A stretch of DNA of 64,000 bases from Odontocerum albicorne (lineage: Eukaryota; Arthropoda; Insecta; Trichoptera; Odontoceridae), in assembly GCA_949825065.1 (NCBI GenBank), contig OX463841.1:25320476-25384475 (forward strand), written 5' to 3'. Below the pieces are notes generated by a model that saw only the letters and a list, made by a program, of their open reading frames with translations, was not told the origin of the DNA and ran no database searches. The position numbers and the translations under genes are program-made. Shown piece by piece: positions 1 to 11,666 of the stretch (within the stretch, counting starts at the first letter, position 1; each line of letters begins with the position of its first letter).

Positions 1-657
1 GGTGGATTCAAGTTTCATCCATTGTCACACACCAACGCAAAAAACTCCTGTTTATTTCGCGTAAACAGTGCCAAACAGCGCTCTGAATCATCGATGCGTT
101 GTTGTTTCTGTTCCATTGTGAGCAAACGCGGCACTCATTTCGAAAAAAGCTTTTTCATGATCAAATGTTCATGCAAAATAGTGTAAATACTACCAAATGA
201 TATCTTCAGGATGTCAGCTATCTCACGTAACTTTACTTTGCGATTTTCCATCACGATTTTGACGGCTTTTTTTATGTTTTCTGGTGTAACAGCCTCATTT
301 GGACGACAAGAGCGTTCAGCATCATTTGTGTCTATACGACCGTGTGTGAAATCAGCATAACATCGACAAATGGTTGTTTTCGCCGGAGCAAAGCCCGGAT
401 AACACTTTTCAAGCCATCGCTGAGTTTGAACGGTATTTTTTCCCATTAAAAAGCAATGTTTTATCAACACACGAAATTCGGGTTTTTCCATTGTTTTAAA
501 AATAGCAAAAGTAGCGTCACTAAAACCACTGTAACTCAATGACACAATGTCGGAATTTCATGGAAGTTTGACACGTAACTTGATAAAGGTTGATACTAAC
601 TGAGAATGGTATGGATTTGTTATTAGAGGCGCCATCTGTTGGTTAGTCCCGGGACTT
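1..657 (-). pseudogene. mariner (DD34D) transposon, 5' part, decayed, cut by window edge
   Basis: The minus strand encodes the N-terminal half of a mariner transposase. Translation most likely begins at position 491 (MEKPEFRVLIKHC), not at the upstream in-frame methionine at 545. The paired helix-turn-helix region is readable: a first HTH (TQRWLEKCYPGFAPAKTT), an SCRPNEAVTPENIKKAV linker matching the family's SGRP linker, and a second HTH ending ILHEHLIMKKL. The family's KWVPRLLT motif is interrupted by a stop (Trp codon to TGA, 132-134), and a one-base shift near 40 precedes the catalytic TMDET motif at the window edge, whose Trp is also a stop. The outer end carries a mariner-like terminal sequence with AGTCCCGGGACT near 646-657. 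Dead element; identity is secure from the HTH and linker motifs. Confidence 0.85.
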
Positions 658-1284
658 ATTGATCGATGTGTTGTATACATACACACATACATACAAATCC
701 CTCCTAGTTATCAATAATATGTATTCCTTTAAAACTATTGGAGATCATTTGAAAATGTACTCGTCTAGAAAATGTGCCTTTTTAAAATTTAATGGATACT
801 CAAGAATTTGAATAACATGGGCTTAAGAAAATAAAACATTTATTATTTTAAAATCAAGATTTTGAAACTTGTGTAAAATCTAATGCTAAGGAACACATTA
901 AGACATCTGAAAGTGTTGATCTTTGTATAATATATATATTTTTTAGCTAAATTTGAATGAATTAATATGATAGTCTATCTTATAATTTATTTTAATTAAA
1001 AATAAAATATTTCAATCAGTTGAGCAAATACAATGATTGGCATCCAAGTTACACTTTATTTAGCAAAAAATTATAGTTGTTAAAAAATTATATTCTAAAT
1101 ATAAAACGTAGAAAGGCTGTACTTAAGGTTTATAGTCGTTTCTTGCATTTTGATGTTATTCACCAACAATTATCATCGAACCATAGAATAAATGTGATCC
1201 ATTCTAGGTTGTTTTTTATGAATACCTCAGTCAAGCGATATAAAGAGACTTATTGGTGTATAGAATTCAAATAAGAATGAGTAG
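658..1284. other. AT-rich spacer
   Basis: No supported gene or repeat. A few short open frames have no recognisable motif and look like chance. Confidence 0.5.
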
Positions 1285-1950
1285 TTTTTAGATGAACCTC
1301 GACCTTGGAGATATTCAATATTCAAGTCAAAGATATGATCAAATCAAACAGAAGTGTTGCATATCACGAGATACAAGAGGAACTGACAGCTGGATTTTCA
1401 GAAGTTTAAAAAAAGTTATATGATCGTTTGGGTGTCAAAAATATCTATGGGTCAATGGGTCCATTATTTACTTACTGAATAACGCAACCACAAATATATT
1501 AGTGTAAATTTATTATTAAAATTTTCATGGCGGCAGTTATCTTATGACAAATCATGGATCTATTATGATTTAAAAACAAAACAGCAATCCAGCATTTGGA
1601 TGTTAGAGATGACATCTTACCAATAAAATTTGTGTACAAAGTTCTGAAAAAGAAAATTATCGATGCGTCCCAGTGCCTGTAATTTTCTTAGAAGGAGAAA
1701 CAGATCAAGTTGACTGGTATTGTCAAGTTTGTTTACAAAAACCATTTGATAAGATCTAAATTGGACGGCAAAGGATCGGTTAACAAGGCATTCTCCTTCA
1801 TCATGACAATGCTCCTGCTCATAGTGCTGCTAGAACATGGACTTTTTACAATAATCTATAATTCAACTTGTGACCCATCTTCCATAAAGTCTAGATATTG
1901 CTCTCAGTGTCATTTTTTAATAAAAACCAAATATGAATTTTGCTTTTAAG
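1285..1950 (+). pseudogene. ancient mariner transposase relic
   Basis: Plus-strand fragments in changing frames read like a heavily decayed mariner transposase. Near 1300 there is an EPRPW-like SGRP-linker remnant. Near 1360-1430 comes the second HTH (AYHEIQEELTAGFSEV, then LYDRLGVK). Near 1545 comes SWIYCYDLKTKQQSSIW, corresponding to the family's ETWIYCYDPETKQQS block with the first catalytic Asp. Near 1790-1830 comes LLHHDNAPAHSAARTW, the second catalytic Asp block. Many stops and frameshifts separate these pieces. It belongs to a different mariner subfamily from the element at 1-657 and has no recognisable terminal repeats left. Confidence 0.7.
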
Positions 1951-3556
1951 AATTGAAATTAATTAGCCAAAAAACTTCTAATATTTGTTGACTTCTGTGA
2001 AAAATCACGACATGGAGCATATCTCTACAGAATCATAATAGAAGTTGCATGATGTCCACTCTCAACAAAAAGCAAATAACATATATGATATTCTGACCTA
2101 ACCACAATTTCAGATATGCCATGTTATTTTAAGCCATGGTTTACCCCCAGTTGTTGTCAAGTCGGAATACAGGTCCATAGGTCAAATCAAATTTTAGGAA
2201 CATAAATTTCATTAGACCCATGGTCTTGTATTAAAAAAATGTATGTCATTGAAAAACTAAATAACCAAAAAGAATGAGGAATCTCAATTGGAGCACAGGC
2301 TGTTATGGGAGTCAAATTTAAAAATGAAATTCGAATATATGAAATAGATATATTTCGACAATCTGGAGCATTTATGGTTAGTCAATCTTCCATTGCTTTA
2401 GCAACGTTTAGTCAGTCCAAAGGAGCTTTCATTTTACTGTAATATCTCTCAAGTGTCCATTATTTTAACAAGTATTCTTTATGGGTAGCAATACCTATTT
2501 CTCAAGCTTGTTAACCTTAAAATAAATTTAAAAAATGATAATTTGGTATTATTTTAAAACAATTTGCTGACTTATTTTTCTAAAAACAATTCAAGAGGAA
2601 TAAGATAAACTTATAAAACAGAAAAAGGGCTAAAAGGCTTCTCTTTATCAACCTTGAAAAGGTGCAAAATCTTAAGATAACATCATGTAATTTATAACCT
2701 AAAAATCTAAGGAGGTATGATAAGAAGTAAAATTTAATCACATTAAACACTATAAAATAACACACCTTGTAACGACAAAACAAGGATTTAAAAAAACCTT
2801 TTATATATTTGGAAAAATACTTAATCTTGTTTATTCATATTAAGATAATTAATTATTTATTGTACAAGCAGAATGATGAATATACATAGTCTAAGATAAA
2901 ATATAATCAATCACAAAACACATATAAATTAATTCGTAAAATTAATAAAAATGCAAGATTTGGAAGCATATAATAAACTTTTAGCGGTACTATTTCTTCA
3001 TATATTTCCTATAATTTTTGGTGTTCAAAGATGTACTTTTTGTACACTTGGTTTCCAAGTAATGATCCTGTTTGAACTTATCCATTTGCAGTATATATAC
3101 AAGGAAGGAAAAGAGTCAAGGAATGCTTACGGAGCAGCCAGAGGAAGCTTTTGCAAGAGATTTAAAAACAAAAATAATATTGTTTGTATAAAGTGGATTA
3201 ATTGAATTGACAATAAAAATAATTGGATATATACCATTTCATAAGAATAAACTTTTGGAACAGTACTTGTGTTATAAATAGAAGTAAATTCAAAATAAAA
3301 ACAATGCTTTTAGTTATGCAACCAAGGTTCTCAATGGTGAACAATTTCCAATTTCATTTTGCTTGTGAAGGTATTAAGTTTGATGTGTAGAATATAATCG
3401 GTTTGTTTAATTAATTAATTATGAGCAGGAGTCATCACTTTTAAAGCTCATGTTTATTGACAAGCATATATGTAGTTGAACACAAATTAAATACCTTGAG
3501 TATAGGAAAGGGAGTGTTTTGTTACATCAATAATATTATTTGAACAGTTATCATAC
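1951..3556. other. AT-rich intergenic stretch
   Basis: No coding region or repeat that I can support. If the exon at 3557-3763 is real, its downstream intron would occupy part of this stretch; no partner exon is evident. Confidence 0.4.
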
Positions 3557-3763
3557 CCTCTCGTTGAGATCGACTTTGTTAACGAGATTGTCTTCAGCAG
3601 CTTCCTGCAGCATTCGGGAATTGGAGACAGATCCTTTAGGATTGAATCCTAGTTCTCTCCATTGCCAACAAGTTGCAACATTTCTTCTGCGTGGCTTTTC
3701 GTCAACACTCGAACTAGCTCCAGTTTCAGTTCCCAGCCATCCAGATACGAATGATGAATCCAT
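3557..3763 (-). CDS. candidate first coding exon of an unidentified gene
   Basis: An ATG in good context (AAAACATGG) opens a 69-codon frame, starting MDSSFVSGWLGTET and ending NKVDLNER, followed directly by a plausible phase-0 splice donor (AGG|GTATGA). GC content is clearly higher than in the surrounding AT-rich DNA, which suggests selection on coding. Composition is that of a soluble, charged, Ser-rich N terminus with no signal peptide or membrane segment. I do not recognise the family. The opposite strand is also open over this stretch, so orientation rests on the ATG context and the donor. It could instead be a fragment of an old transposon. Confidence 0.35.
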
Positions 3764-5295
3764 GTTTTCCCTCTTAAGTTATATACGTTGTTTTCTTATG
3801 ACTCAAATCGAAACGTTACGAGACTGCCTAAGGTAGTACATCTTTACATTTGTCAACCATTAAAAAACATAAGCAAACATTATAACGCTTGAAAGGGAGC
3901 TCAAACGCATATTTTAACATTTAGTAAGAAAAAATGTTCACGGGCAGAATGTTTTTAATCCAAAAATACATTAAATGAACACAAATAGTATTACACAAAC
4001 AAAATTGTGACAGCGTTTTCACACACGAAATCAAACTAATGTCGCTATTGCGTAGAGATGTGTCGGTCGTGAACGAGCTAATAAAAAGAACTAGTAATTT
4101 TAAAGAACCAAAAAACTAAACACTACTTTTCGAGAATAAGTTATTTTTAATTTTTTTTATTTCTAGCCGATCTTAGAAATTTGAACTAAATAAGAAAACC
4201 ATATTAAAAACGTCTAAAATTAAATTACGAGAAAACTGTATATTTTTTGGGAAATTGAAAATATATTACAAAATATAAACATAAGTTAATATTTAAGAAC
4301 TAATGCTAAAAGCAAACTGGACATCACTAGTCAAGTCTTACTTATCGTCTGACAATAAAATGCAATCGTATGTTTTTTGACAACTGTGTAGATGACGCTT
4401 ATCAAGTGGTTACGTTTTCAAGCCGCATTTCTAGTACCAGCTTGAATAGTATTTCTAGAGATGGCAGACAAAAGCATGTTTTTTTATATCATTGTGTAGT
4501 AAAATTTAATAATGATGCATCCAAACATATCCTTAATTAATTATAAGGACAATTTATCGCATGGAAATATATTTCTTATTGTCAGGTTCGTAATTTTCTC
4601 CAATTACGGAGAGTTTACTTCTTTGCATGGAATGGCAGCGGGCCCTCTTAGCGGGAACAACAACCTTTCAGCGACCTTACCACGACATCTTCAAAATTCC
4701 TCGCCGATCACACCAAATGTCTTCTTCCTGCTTCAACAATAATACCACCCAGTGAGGAGACGCAGACGATGCCTCTACAAAATTAAAAATCAACTACCCA
4801 ATTCGAAAATAGGATCTTCAAAGCTACAATGAAAACGTCAACCCATTTCACCAATTTCTACCGCGCTATTCCCCAAACACATATTAAAGAGCTATGTATT
4901 TGATTTAGTCTTGTCCACGTACTAAATTTATTTTTTAATCCTTTTTCATATTAATCTCCGTTCACTTTTTTTTAATGCAGAAAACCCAAGAAAAAATACA
5001 TTTTTTATAGTTATAAACATTTTATTTCGTTGCAATTGTTTTTATTTAAAAAAATTAATATCTTTTTTTCTTTACAATCCTACATCACACACTTTGAGAA
5101 TGTTTCGCAAAGGCAAGAGAGCATTTTATAAACAAACAGCTGGATGTATACATCTAAAGAAGTCTTTAAAATATGTACATTTTTTTATCAATATAATAAA
5201 CATATTGCGAAAATCTATTGTTTAAGACAATTCATTAATAAAATGCCATTTTTTCAAAATGTTAAAATATTTATTTTTTCTATGGTATAAGGTCT
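3764..5295. other. intergenic; one short GC-richer patch
   Basis: Mostly AT-rich. A patch at about 4620-4790 is richer in GC and has an open stretch without stops in one plus frame (about 38 codons, containing SKFLADHTKCLLPAST). I could not assign it to a gene or element. The rest shows nothing. Confidence 0.35.
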
Positions 5296-5510
5296 TTTGA
5301 AGTTTACACCGCTATTTGTGGATCCAAGTATTGACATTTCGATAATAGCGAACCGAAGTTGATGAATAACAAGAATATGAGTGCTGCAACGTTCTCGAAA
5401 CGTCGGTACTTTGAGTCACATAAGTTGTATAAACTTCGAAAGATCTTACACCATAGATCATAATAACCGCGAAAACCTACCAATCTATTGTATTTATTCA
5501 TGTAAAATTG
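5296..5510. repeat. possible retroelement terminal fragment (Penelope-like?)
   Basis: Contains ACGTTCTCGAAACGTCGGTA, a phrase resembling the 'gaaacgtcgg' signature common at ends of Penelope-like and some other arthropod retroelements. No coding capacity is recognisable. Assignment is tentative. Confidence 0.2.
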
Positions 5511-6446
5511 ACTATTTCAGAGTTATAGTGATTGATGTCACAATCTGAGACAGCTTCGACAATAATGTATTGATACAATTATCTAAGAGATCGGCTATCA
5601 AGTGTATTCCTGAGATGGTCTGTCGATTACTCTGGCTGTCACGCTGTTTATTGAAAATATATAATGTCACATTTGTTGGTTTTTCATACATCTGAGGCTT
5701 TACATACGTCACCTCTTTGTCAAAAATCACATCGTCGATATTTATCGAGGTAACTGTCAATGTTTTTGAAAAGGACCTTTAACTAAGGACTGATTTAAAT
5801 ATTTAATTTTAGGACTTTCATCGGTTGTTGTCGTAGGATTAATGTGTCCCGATGTTACTTTATTAGAATTTTATCGTCTGTTTTCTTGTTGTTCAGGAAC
5901 AGCATACAAAATCTCCTACATTGCCCTCATTGGGAAAACGACGGCTATATTCCGGTTCAGAAAGTAAATGCCAATGAAAAGCTTCGGTACACAATAACAC
6001 AAGTGTCAAAACATTGTCAATGCATAAGTTGATTGCTACCTTCGAGTTTCATCCGATAGCGTATTGTTCAAAGGCGAAAAAGAATTCGGCAGCGAGCATC
6101 AATTTCGGATGACATCATACTGCTACCTACATCTAGTGCCCATTCAAGGTCAGACATTCGTCGAGAGGATTAGCTGCCGGACTTCAGGCACATTTCGCTG
6201 GGGTGCATATGGAGCGGCGTGGTGGGTTGCGTCAATATCACCCTATTGCTCGCGCCAACTAAATAAACACTGCCATTGCAGATTCCGATCTCCGATGTAC
6301 CCGATAAAATATCCACCTCTTCGTTTGGGCCAGACCAGGGCTGGTACAATGTAAGGACAAACTGGATAAGGCCTTTCTAATAATCTAGCTGATGTATGGT
6401 CTAAATGACTGATTAGTCTGTCCTTTTAAACACACTATTCTGCTCT
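5511..6446. other. unassigned, moderately GC-rich stretch
   Basis: Several short open frames (for example 6064-6354, plus) lie in DNA of higher GC than average, which suggests remnants of a transposon or gene. I see no family motif and do not call a product. Confidence 0.3.
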
Positions 6447-6690
6447 TGTTGAATGCGAGAGGAATCTTCAATAAGATTGACGAGCTGTTGCTTGTGGTTG
6501 GTGAGAAACATATCGATTTTATCAGATAGACATCTCACACATTCAGCATGTTCTCATCTTAGACTACATCGATGCCTTCGAGTGCCAGGGTTTCTAGTGA
6601 ACTTTAAACAGCGTGATAATCAGAGTGCTGGTATAATTAGAGAGACTAAGGTATATTCTGCTATCAAGCTCCAACTAGCCTTAGGAAGAC
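6447..6690 (+). pseudogene. LINE AP-endonuclease N-terminal fragment
   Basis: The plus strand reads LLNARGIFNKIDELLLVVGE followed by KHIDFI, matching the opening strand of the apurinic endonuclease domain of jockey/CR1-like LINEs (family pattern: LLNARSI-NKIDEL ... DIIAITETW). A following segment (CLRVPGFLVNFKQRDNQSAG) matches the 'PGY.l.RkDR...GGG' block in a shifted frame. No reverse transcriptase follows before GT-A, so this is an orphan fragment. Confidence 0.55.
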
Positions 6691-7149
6691 AAAACATAGA
6701 CACTTTACCTCACCTAGATTGTACATTTCTGAAAAAGGGACTTTCTGCAAACACTGGCACTTTACACTATACTAAAAAAAACTTTAAAGTATGTTAAAAC
6801 AAATTTTTTTAAAATGATTATAATTTAAAAATTATTACAAAAATTAAAACTGTGTCTAATTAAATATTTAAAATACTCGTATGAATTAATGGTTTGTAAA
6901 TCAAACCAGATTCAATATTAATCTGACGTACAAAAATAACTCGATGGCAATGTAAGCCCCGTTGTAGCCTATTGGACTGATCTGACAGTGAGATATTCCA
7001 CACAGCATTATCTTATTTGTGCTTTTGAACTTTGTACATATTTTGTATATTTATCGCTATGTTTATGTTTGTTTTATTTAAATGTAATCTGTAAGTAACA
7101 GTTGAGGATTTCACTATTACTTTTGTGATACTGTATATCATTGTTTCCT
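6691..7149. other. 3' flank of GT-A with candidate poly(A) signal
   Basis: AT-rich. On the minus strand an AATAAA hexamer lies at 7073-7078, about 75 bases after the GT-A stop codon, a normal distance for its polyadenylation signal. Nothing else is supported. Confidence 0.4.
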
Positions 7150-8664
7150 CTAAACTAAAAGTTTTGTTTTTTTAAGTACTTGCATCACTCTGGTTATCAG
7201 TTGATATTTATATTTCCAAATAATTGTATCCTTCACTGGTTTTCGCAAAAAGTCTTTACAGTTCCATAAATCGAGGTGACAATCCTCTCGGTAGTGATGT
7301 AAGTGTGCATATTCAGTGCTTATGTTAAATGTATCCGTAGTACCCAGGACATATGCAATTGGTAGATGATTATGAACACCAACAACTTTCTGTGTGTCGA
7401 AAAATGATTTAACATAGTCAAAAGGTTCTGTGAAATTTCTGGATCGGTAGACATGTTGCGACATGTGCATATAGGAAGGAATATTCAAATGCGGTGACTC
7501 TGGATCCATGTGGTCCATGAAATAGACATTCCTAACATTATACGATGCATAAGAAGTGTTTAATTTTTTGGCAATACTAATGATTCTGTTAAGTAAACTT
7601 GGCCAGTCATAATCATTTATTGGCAAAATTATTTCATCGATATCCAGAATTACTACAAATTTATACGAATAAATATTTCTATAAAAGCAGTCATTGAGAG
7701 TGATAATTTCGTTGAGAATCTGTTCAGCTAAGTTATCCTTTAAAAACATATGCCGAAGAAAGGGTATGTTCGGTTGCCTAAATGGAAGTGTGAGTGGCTT
7801 GCAATCAATATCTCCGTGGCTCTCATAATAATCTAAAACCTTTCTCATATTCGGATGCACTTGATACTCGTACATGAACACTTTATCTACTCCCACGAGT
7901 TTCATGAATTCAATCCACTCTATGAGACGTGACGAAATATCTTGTTCGTAATCTAGTCCTTTTACACAAACAGCAATTTGTTTTTTGTTTGAAGGTCTAT
8001 TGTATATTATTTTAAGAAGATTTGTTGCATTATCACATTTATTCTCAACAATTGAAATAGCAACAGGTATTTTGGCACCAATTGGATTTTTAAACGGACA
8101 TGTTATTATATAAGGATTATATGTGTCGTCCATATTTATTGTCCAATATTTTGACCATATATGCATAAAGTCACCAGCTCTTACGATAAGTGGTTCAAAC
8201 TCATCTTCAAACCACAATTGACAAAAAAGAATGGTTTTTACTTGTGTGTTATTGATCCTTGATATTACTCGAACATAATCTATTTCAGACTCAGATCTCG
8301 TATCGTAAAAAGCACTGAAGAATTGGAATGTTTCTTCTCTAGTGTTAAGTATTTGCCAATAAAAGTTTTTCAATTGTATATCGTAAATATGAGGAAATAG
8401 TGCACAAGATTCGTCTCTATAAAACATCGAAGACTTGAAACGTTGTATTTTCCACCAGAACAGAATAGGTAAATTAGGATGTTTGTCATCTATTTGATTT
8501 AACTCAAATTCTCTAGTTACGGAGGGGAACGTTTTTAATTTACCCCAAAGCATTTCATTTAATTTAATTTTCATGTTGTTTTTCATTAAGAAAAGAAGAT
8601 AAATAATCAAAATAATTAAAGTTGTGTAAATAAAAGGTAATCTAGTATTTTTCATCTTGCATAG
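7150..8664 (-). CDS. GT-A: glycosyltransferase family 92 (DUF23), main coding exon
   Basis: A single long exon begins at a phase-0 splice acceptor (TTTGCTTTCAG|CTATGCAAG), so codons read upstream of 8664 are intron. An in-exon ATG at 8655 (MKNTRLPF) could also serve as start. After a short tail comes one hydrophobic anchor (about residues 8-27 from the exon start), giving type II topology as in Golgi transferases. The N-terminal third is a variable stem domain. Conserved GT92 blocks follow: CVKGLDY, then IEWIEFMKLVGVDKVFMYEY, NDCFYRN, the metal/nucleotide-sugar motif LDIDEII and a C-terminal AHLHHYREDC. N-glycosylation sequons (NNT, NAT, NTS, NFT, NIS) fit a luminal protein. GT92 members such as C. 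elegans GALT-1 transfer galactose to core fucose of N-glycans; substrate here is unknown. Length and motifs look intact. Confidence 0.9.
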   Translation of the reverse strand, partial: LCKMKNTRLPFIYTTLIILIIYLLFLMKNNMKIKLNEMLWGKLKTFPSVTREFELNQIDDKHPNLPILFWWKIQRFKSSMFYRDESCALFPHIYDIQLKNFYWQILNTREETFQFFSAFYDTRSESEIDYVRVISRINNTQVKTILFCQLWFEDEFEPLIVRAGDFMHIWSKYWTINMDDTYNPYIITCPFKNPIGAKIPVAISIVENKCDNATNLLKIIYNRPSNKKQIAVCVKGLDYEQDISSRLIEWIEFMKLVGVDKVFMYEYQVHPNMRKVLDYYESHGDIDCKPLTLPFRQPNIPFLRHMFLKDNLAEQILNEIITLNDCFYRNIYSYKFVVILDIDEIILPINDYDWPSLLNRIISIAKKLNTSYASYNVRNVYFMDHMDPESPHLNIPSYMHMSQHVYRSRNFTEPFDYVKSFFDTQKVVGVHNHLPIAYVLGTTDTFNISTEYAHLHHYREDCHLDLWNCKDFLRKPVKDTIIWKYKYQLITRVMQVLKKTKLLV

Positions 8665-8743
8665 CTGAAAGCAAAAACACATTTATTTATTGTAATTTAC
8701 TACTATACGATTATTACAAAGGCAACATAAAGTCATAATTGTA

Positions 8744-8931
8744 ATTTGTTTTATCTAACACTGTTTATTCCACTTTGTGTAACGGTATAACCCTACCAGT
8801 TTCAAGGCTTTCACCTTATCATCAAGGGAGCACAAACAAGACTCCCCTGATGATGGGGTGAAAGCCTTGAAACCGGTAAGGTTATACTGTTACAAAAAGT
8901 GGAATAAACAGTGTTTGATAAAACAAATTAT
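8744..8931. repeat. long inverted repeat (hairpin) upstream of GT-A
   Basis: Two arms of roughly 80 bases (8744-8826 and 8848-8931), about 90% complementary by eye, flank a loop of about 20 bases. The shared core reads AGGCTTTCACC with TGATGATGGGGTGAAAGCC in the right arm. 'TGATGAnGGGGTGAAAGCCTTGAAAC' phrases resemble Penelope-like or MITE ends. It lies 80 bases upstream of the GT-A acceptor, hence inside its presumed intron. Confidence 0.75.
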
Positions 8932-10396
8932 AATATCTTTAAAACTCCACAATGTTAATGCCTTAACTACTCGTATAAATAATATAAAAATAATATGTCA
9001 TAAGTTATATGAAATCTAGTAGAAGTCATATTGTACGGTTATAGTTATTATTTTTATTTGAAAGTTCAACGGATATTTTAACAATCAAATAAATTATTTA
9101 TTTTATATTTGGATGAAGATAATTTCCCATATCCTAAGCGTAAATATTACAAAATAATTTGACTTCATAGAAATTTTTATTAAAACTTGTATAATGACGC
9201 ATTCACTGCATATTCGCATTATACAAAGTGGAAAGCATGTTGCCAAATTGTTTCTTTTTATCGATCTTATTTTTTTAAAAAGACAATGTTAAATGTGTTC
9301 GAACATTTTTCTTTTATCTCTATGAGAATACATACTCCAAATAGCCAAGTGGAAATCAAGAGTTCTATTTCTAAGCCATGATAGTTGTCAAGTAAACACT
9401 ATCCGAACTACAAAAAGAAACAAAATAAATGATAAACAGAGAAAGAGGAGATAATTTTTAGTTTTCAATTAATTATGTATGTAATTGAAGAAAATTTTAA
9501 ATACTTGCAGTACACATTTTCCTCAAAAAATACATTTGATAAAAACAAAGAATACGAGGCACCAAAGAAATTGAGCATTGAGCAACTACATGCAGTTATT
9601 CAAATTAGTTAGGGGGAATTTTGGCAAAGCAATGAATTCTCCAAATATATGAGAAATACATTAATTGTTAAAATAAATAAATTACATCAGTATATTTATA
9701 CCTTTTTTAGTTTCCTGAATGTAATCACTCTCTGTTTGTCAGTTCTAGACGAATACATCATTTGAATATTCATTTGACCTTAATTTAATTCTATTTCTAA
9801 GCTTTGGATATTATTTTATGATCATGAAATGATTTTTTCACGCACATCATTTACAATTATGAAGAATAGTTGGTGTAGTAGTTGGTTCTTGAAAAAAAAA
9901 AACAACAAAATAAAAATAAAACTGGAATAAAATAAGAATCAAAATACATTTTTTTGTTCAAGAAAAGAGTTATCTGTGCATTGTTATTTTCGAAAGCGTT
10001 AACTCTTTTGGCATGGCTTCTGATTATTGAAAACCTGTTGCCTCCTATTTACGACGCGAAGATGCCTTGATGAAGGAGTACAGAAGTTGTGTACTGCTCA
10101 TAAAAAAACTACGGAAAGGTTTTTAAATTTTTATACTCCAAGTGCATACATGTAAGTTGCTTGCAAGTTTATACAAAGAAACTAATTATATATACTATAA
10201 GAAATTATATATATACAAAGAAACTAAGGTTACATTTCAAACTTATTTTGCTACATTCGATTCTGATTAGTAAATAAATTATCGAATAATATCAGTACTT
10301 TCGAGTTGTCCAAAATAACTATGAATACTAAGGTAAGCTAACTTTTTTTGAAAAGTTCAATTATATAAATATTATATAAACGGACAACTTACTTAA
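8932..10396. other. AT-rich spacer
   Basis: No gene or repeat supported. The missing first exon of GT-A could lie here, but no start-plus-donor candidate stands out. Confidence 0.45.
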
Positions 10397-10500
10397 ACCA
10401 AAATGTCAAAATATGTTATTGTGATAATATTTTTAAATTTTGTTTTTCTTTCCACTCCTATACATTGGAATTGCGAAATTACTATTTTGAAATAGGCATG
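10397..10500. repeat. dispersed repeat shared with 36087-36190
   Basis: Both sites begin ACCAAAATGTCAAAAT and continue TGTTAT-GTGAT, AAATTTTGTTT, then a GGAATTGC-AAA block and TTTTTGAAAT or TTTTGAAAT, in the same order. Divergence is substantial, so this is an old repeat. Family unknown. Confidence 0.5.
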
Positions 10501-10779
10501 CCTGTAAAAGTATTTTAAGATGTTAAGGTATTTGCTGTGAGATTTTTTTTCGTGGTTCTGAGGTATTTTTGAGACCTGTGTTTCAGAACCAAATTTATTC
10601 AAAATAAAAAAGATGATTAAACTAGGAAACCTTGCATATACCGTATAAGAGGACAGTTTGTATTATTACTATATGTAATATGAAAATATTATGAATAAAG
10701 GTAAGTAAACTGATTCAATAACTAGAGGCTGCGGATATCAGAAGCGGCCTTTAGTTAACTCTGCCTATTTAGACCTTAT

Positions 10780-11035
10780 AAGGTTTCAATACTGTTTATT
10801 CGAATAAAATATTTAAAAAACATTGAATGACCGGTTCTGAGATTGCTCTCATCACCAAGAACACATAAACTGAAGCAAGATTGGTGAGAAACTATTTTTA
10901 CACTGGCATATTGGTAATTGAAGATTAAAGCATTCCTCGAAAAGAAAGAACCCTTAATAGAGGGCCCGCACAATGAAATGTTTCCTCAAATATTTCAAAA
11001 CAGGTCAATTGTAGGTTGGATATATTTTGCATATA
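10780..11035. repeat. old repeat, left part, split by the transposon stack
   Basis: From ACTGTTTATT-GAATAAAAT through ACTGGCATATTGG, AAAGAACCCT, GAGCCC/GGGCCC-GCA and TCAAAACA, this stretch follows the order of 17655-17920. Its right part resumes at 16941-17025 (AACGTTTTGAGG), matching 17915-18000. The nested transposons at 11036-16940 therefore inserted in one copy of a repeat whose uninterrupted sister lies 700 bases further on. Confidence 0.65.
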
Positions 11036-11666
11036 CTGTGGTACCTCGGGTTACGAACTTAATTCTTTCTTTGATTCCGTTCGCGAGCCGAAATGTTCGC
11101 AAACCGAAGCAATTTTTATATATACAAAAAATATATTTTATATATTCTGTATATTATATACAGGGTATCCCGTATTGAGTGAATCGTATTTAAGGTGGTG
11201 ATAGATTGGGTCAAGACCAATATCAAAACTTGACCTCAGTAAAAACCTTACCGTTTTTAAGTTATTCGGACTTTTGTAAAATTTCGTAAAATCCCTACCT
11301 TGCATCAGATTTTTTGCTGCGTTGTGTACAAATCACCATTTTCGTAATTTTTTTTTATTGTAAAATACTTTTGAATAGTAGCCTTATCCATCGCATACAA
11401 AATGATTCCCAAAATTATTAGGGGTGTACAATAAAATTACTTGGAAAAATAAAAAAAATCTTAATTAACATTTTTACGCTAAATTTTGGTTTTCTGTCGT
11501 AAAAAAAATTGTACTGGGCATTTCCAGACTACTACTTTAAAAAGTTGCTGAGTTAATGGATATTCCAGAATAGTGCATTACTATTAGATTTTTTTCACGA
11601 AAAACGAAATAATGCTATTTTTTATTCAAAAGGGGCTGATTCTGACCAAAGTTCAAGTGAAAGGTA

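Noticed and set aside
5512..5760. 82-codon minus frame (MTVTSINIDDVIFDKEV...)
   Set aside because: Composition is plausible for protein but no motif, splice site or family match is visible; left unassigned.
6064..6354. 96-codon plus frame in GC-richer DNA
   Set aside because: No recognisable domain; possibly part of an unidentified retroelement, not reported as a gene.
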